Part shown: piece by piece, positions 5,727-7,338 of the stretch
Layout: each line of letters starts with the position of its first letter
Numbering within the stretch: the first letter of the stretch is position 1
From: an uncultured Planctomycetota bacterium
GTDB lineage: Bacteria; Planctomycetota; Planctomycetia; Pirellulales; Thermoguttaceae
NCBI GenBank assembly: GCA_902797455.1
Contig: CADBTE010000413.1
Span: forward strand, 1 to 7,338
Direction of reading: 5' to 3'
DNA: 7,338 bases
Notes under the pieces: generated by a model
What the model was told of the DNA's origin: nothing
Databases searched by the model: none
What the model saw: only the letters and a program-made list of their open reading frames with translations
Translations under genes and position numbers: made by a program

Positions 5727-7097
5727 ATGAAAACAGTAAAAATTGCTGCCGCCTGCGTGGCGATGGTTCTGTGTGTATCGATGAACGCGTCGGCTCAGAT
5801 GCAGTCCGCTCCGCCGAAAGTCGCCGTCGAAAAGGTGACGTCGCGCCGTCCTGAAATCAAGCGAAAATACAACGGTCTGTTCGACCCGATCCAAACCCTG
5901 ACCGCCCTGGCCCGTGTTTCGGGAACCTTGGAGAAAATTAACTTCAAAGAGGGGGATCTGGTCCACAAGGGGGATGTCCTCTTCGAGATCGAGAATGTCC
6001 GTTACAAGGCGAATGTTCAGGCCGCGCAATCCTCGATTGAGATGATTCAGGCGAAAGTTCGTTACGCGAGCAATACCTACGAACGAAACAAGAAGCTTCT
6101 GGCCACCAAGTCGGTTTCTGAAGACGATGTCGACAACTCCCTCAGTACTCTGGAGGGGCTTCAGGCCGAGCTTCTCGGCGCCGAAGCGAAACTGATTCTC
6201 GCGCAGGACGATCTGGCTTACACGCGTATCGAGTCGATGCTCACCGGCCGTGTGGGGCGTGTCAATTACACCGAGGGAAACTACATCACCCAGCAGAGCG
6301 GCCCGCTGTGCAAAGTCGTTCAGATCGACCCGATCTACGTCCGTTTCTCGATGAGTGAACATGATTTCGCGGCCTATTACGGCAACTTGGAGGAGCTGAA
6401 AAAGCGGGCGCATATTTCCCTTCAGCTGGCCAACGGCGATTTCTATGACGGGAAGGGTGAAATCTCCTTTATCGACAACGAGATTAAGACCAAAACCGAC
6501 TCGATCTACGTTTGGGCGACCTACTCCAACCCAGACGGTGTCCTCAATCCGGGCGGTCTTTGTACCGTTCATATCTCCAGCATCGAGGGGGAGGAATACC
6601 CTTCGGTGAAGGTTTCGGCGGTGATGTTCGACGCCGACGGCCATTTTGTCTATGTCATTGAGGACGGCCAGTTCGATACCGTCAACGAGCGCGGCGAGGT
6701 CGAGGGAAAGCACCCCGGGAAAACGGCTGTTCGCCGGTCGGTGTCCATCGGCCCCGGCGACGGCGTCTATCAGTCGATCCGTTCCGGCTTGAATGTGGGT
6801 GACGTCGTGGTCGTCGGCGGAAGCAATAAGATCATTCCCGGCGGCGAGATCATCCCTGTGGAGAAGAGCCCTAGTGCCGGGGAACCGGCCGCGGCACCCC
6901 CGGCGGCCGATCAGCCCCCGGCAGTCGTCCCCGACAATGACCAGGCCCCCGCGGTGAACCAGGCCCCGGCCGATGTTCAGACTCCCGAGGCGGGCGGCGC
7001 AGCGGCGGCTCTTCCGGCGCCCGCGCCCGCTTTAACGCCGATGCCCCAAGCGCAGGAGGGGACGTTGATTCCGGAATCTCCCGACAACAACAAGTAG
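5727..7097 (+). CDS. RND efflux periplasmic adaptor subunit (AcrA/MexA-type membrane fusion protein)
   Basis: A 456-residue protein starting at ATG 5727, with a weak GAGAG 8 nt upstream. Residues 1-23 are a Sec signal peptide, probably cleaved after ASA; no credible lipobox is present, unlike lipid-anchored AcrA. A biotinyl-lipoyl-like half domain follows (about 57-95, RVSGTLEKINFKEGDLVHKGD), then an alpha-hairpin (about 96-160). The hairpin carries R120, L124, L125 and S131 in RNKKLLATKSVS, the same spacing as the TolC-docking motif of AcrA. The second lipoyl half (about 164-190) has LTGRVGRVNYTEGNYI. The beta-barrel and membrane-proximal domains run to about 378, with NPGGLCTVHI and LNVGDVVVVGG. 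Such adaptors link an inner-membrane pump to an outer-membrane channel and stimulate transport. The last 75 or so residues form a Pro/Ala-rich tail with QAPA-type repeats. The pump gene follows after 154 bp. The substrate cannot be told from the sequence. Confidence 0.93.
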   Translation: MKTVKIAAACVAMVLCVSMNASAQMQSAPPKVAVEKVTSRRPEIKRKYNGLFDPIQTLTALARVSGTLEKINFKEGDLVHKGDVLFEIENVRYKANVQAAQSSIEMIQAKVRYASNTYERNKKLLATKSVSEDDVDNSLSTLEGLQAELLGAEAKLILAQDDLAYTRIESMLTGRVGRVNYTEGNYITQQSGPLCKVVQIDPIYVRFSMSEHDFAAYYGNLEELKKRAHISLQLANGDFYDGKGEISFIDNEIKTKTDSIYVWATYSNPDGVLNPGGLCTVHISSIEGEEYPSVKVSAVMFDADGHFVYVIEDGQFDTVNERGEVEGKHPGKTAVRRSVSIGPGDGVYQSIRSGLNVGDVVVVGGSNKIIPGGEIIPVEKSPSAGEPAAAPPAADQPPAVVPDNDQAPAVNQAPADVQTPEAGGAAAALPAPAPALTPMPQAQEGTLIPESPDNNK

Positions 7098-7133
7098 CAA
7101 GGGGGGAGTCTCCGCGCTTTCCAATCGTGTCGG

Positions 7134-7232
7134 GGCGTTCTTTCACGCCGGGGTGACTCAAAGGGGCTTTTCTTCCGGGAACGAGGTTTCTCTTCCATTC
7201 CCCCTTTGGCCGAAAAACGAAATTAACCAAAG
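7134..7232 (+). other. Adaptor-pump intercistronic region with competing stems
   Basis: The 154 bp between the adaptor and pump genes hold no ORF. GGCGT/ACGCC (7134-7138 with 7145-7149) forms a small hairpin. CAAAGGGG (7159-7166) pairs with CCCCTTTG (7201-7208) over 8 bp, while CTTTGG (7204-7209) also pairs with CCAAAG (7227-7232). The two pairings share 7204-7208 and cannot coexist. The second ends 4 nt before the GGAG (7237-7240) likely to serve the pump start, so folding could tune pump translation. No T-run makes this a terminator. Confidence 0.35.
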
Positions 7233-7251
7233 AGCTGGAGAAAGATAATCC

Positions 7252-7338
7252 ATGATTTCGCAGCTGTTTATCAACCGTCCCAAGCTGGCGATCGTTATTT
7301 CGCTCGTTCTTATGCTTGCCGGAGCGATCGCGATTCCG
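7252..7338 (+). CDS. RND efflux pump permease, N-terminal fragment (3' end outside window)
   Basis: The first 29 residues run from ATG 7252 to the window edge. They read MISQLFINRPKLAIVISLVL and then a small-hydrophobic stretch ending GAIAIP. The short amphipathic lead with F-I-x-R-P immediately before the first transmembrane helix is the hallmark opening of AcrB/MexB-type (HAE1) pumps. These pumps form inner-membrane trimers that export hydrophobic compounds using the proton gradient. A GGAG at 7237-7240 lies 11 nt upstream. Its position after the adaptor gene fits the usual adaptor-pump operon order. The pore, proton-relay and channel-docking parts are outside the window, so substrate class and intactness cannot be judged. 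Confidence 0.9.
   Translation, partial: MISQLFINRPKLAIVISLVLMLAGAIAIP

Overview
The window comes from a Gram-negative-type bacterial chromosome of moderately high GC content. It codes for a periplasmic adaptor and an inner-membrane RND pump, and it holds an exported hydrolase with a signal peptide. The hydrolase architecture (N-terminal 'LKDGR' beta segment, helical TPR-like middle, esterase domain, extra C-terminal beta domain) and the 'EQIDRN' ending of the polymerase clamp-loader subunit most resemble Planctomycetota or the wider PVC group. This placement is inferred from recalled family features, not from a search.

Layout: (1) 3-338, plus strand, the C-terminal 111 residues of a probable DNA polymerase III delta' subunit. 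(2) 354-2726, minus strand, a 790-residue secreted alpha/beta-hydrolase (esterase or PHB-depolymerase-like), convergent with (1) and only 15 bp away. (3) A strong sigma70-type promoter (TTGATT-17-TATAAT) reading rightward into a 79-residue two-helix membrane protein (2900-3139). (4) A 313-bp gene-free region (3140-3452) unusually dense in inverted repeats, including an AT-rich set whose arms can pair in mutually exclusive ways. (5) groES (3453-3776) and groEL (3896-5509), separated by a 119-bp spacer that can form an 11-bp stem, and closed by a textbook intrinsic terminator at 5549-5579. (6) A new promoter (TTGTAC-18-TATAAT) driving an RND efflux adaptor (5727-7097) and the first 29 codons of the RND pump (7252 to the window end).

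How the genes work together: GroES and GroEL form the folding chamber and its lid. The adaptor and pump form two parts of a tripartite efflux system; no outer-membrane channel gene is visible, and it may lie beyond the window. The hydrolase and the small membrane protein have no evident link to either operon.

Nothing here is clearly a new defence or mobile system. The points most worth a second look are: the structured leader upstream of groES; a Cys-rich N-terminal extension on GroES; a hydrolase whose expected catalytic His reads Asn; a short motif shared by the groES and groEL leaders; and switch-like alternative pairings before the RND pump. No CIRCE element was found upstream of groES.
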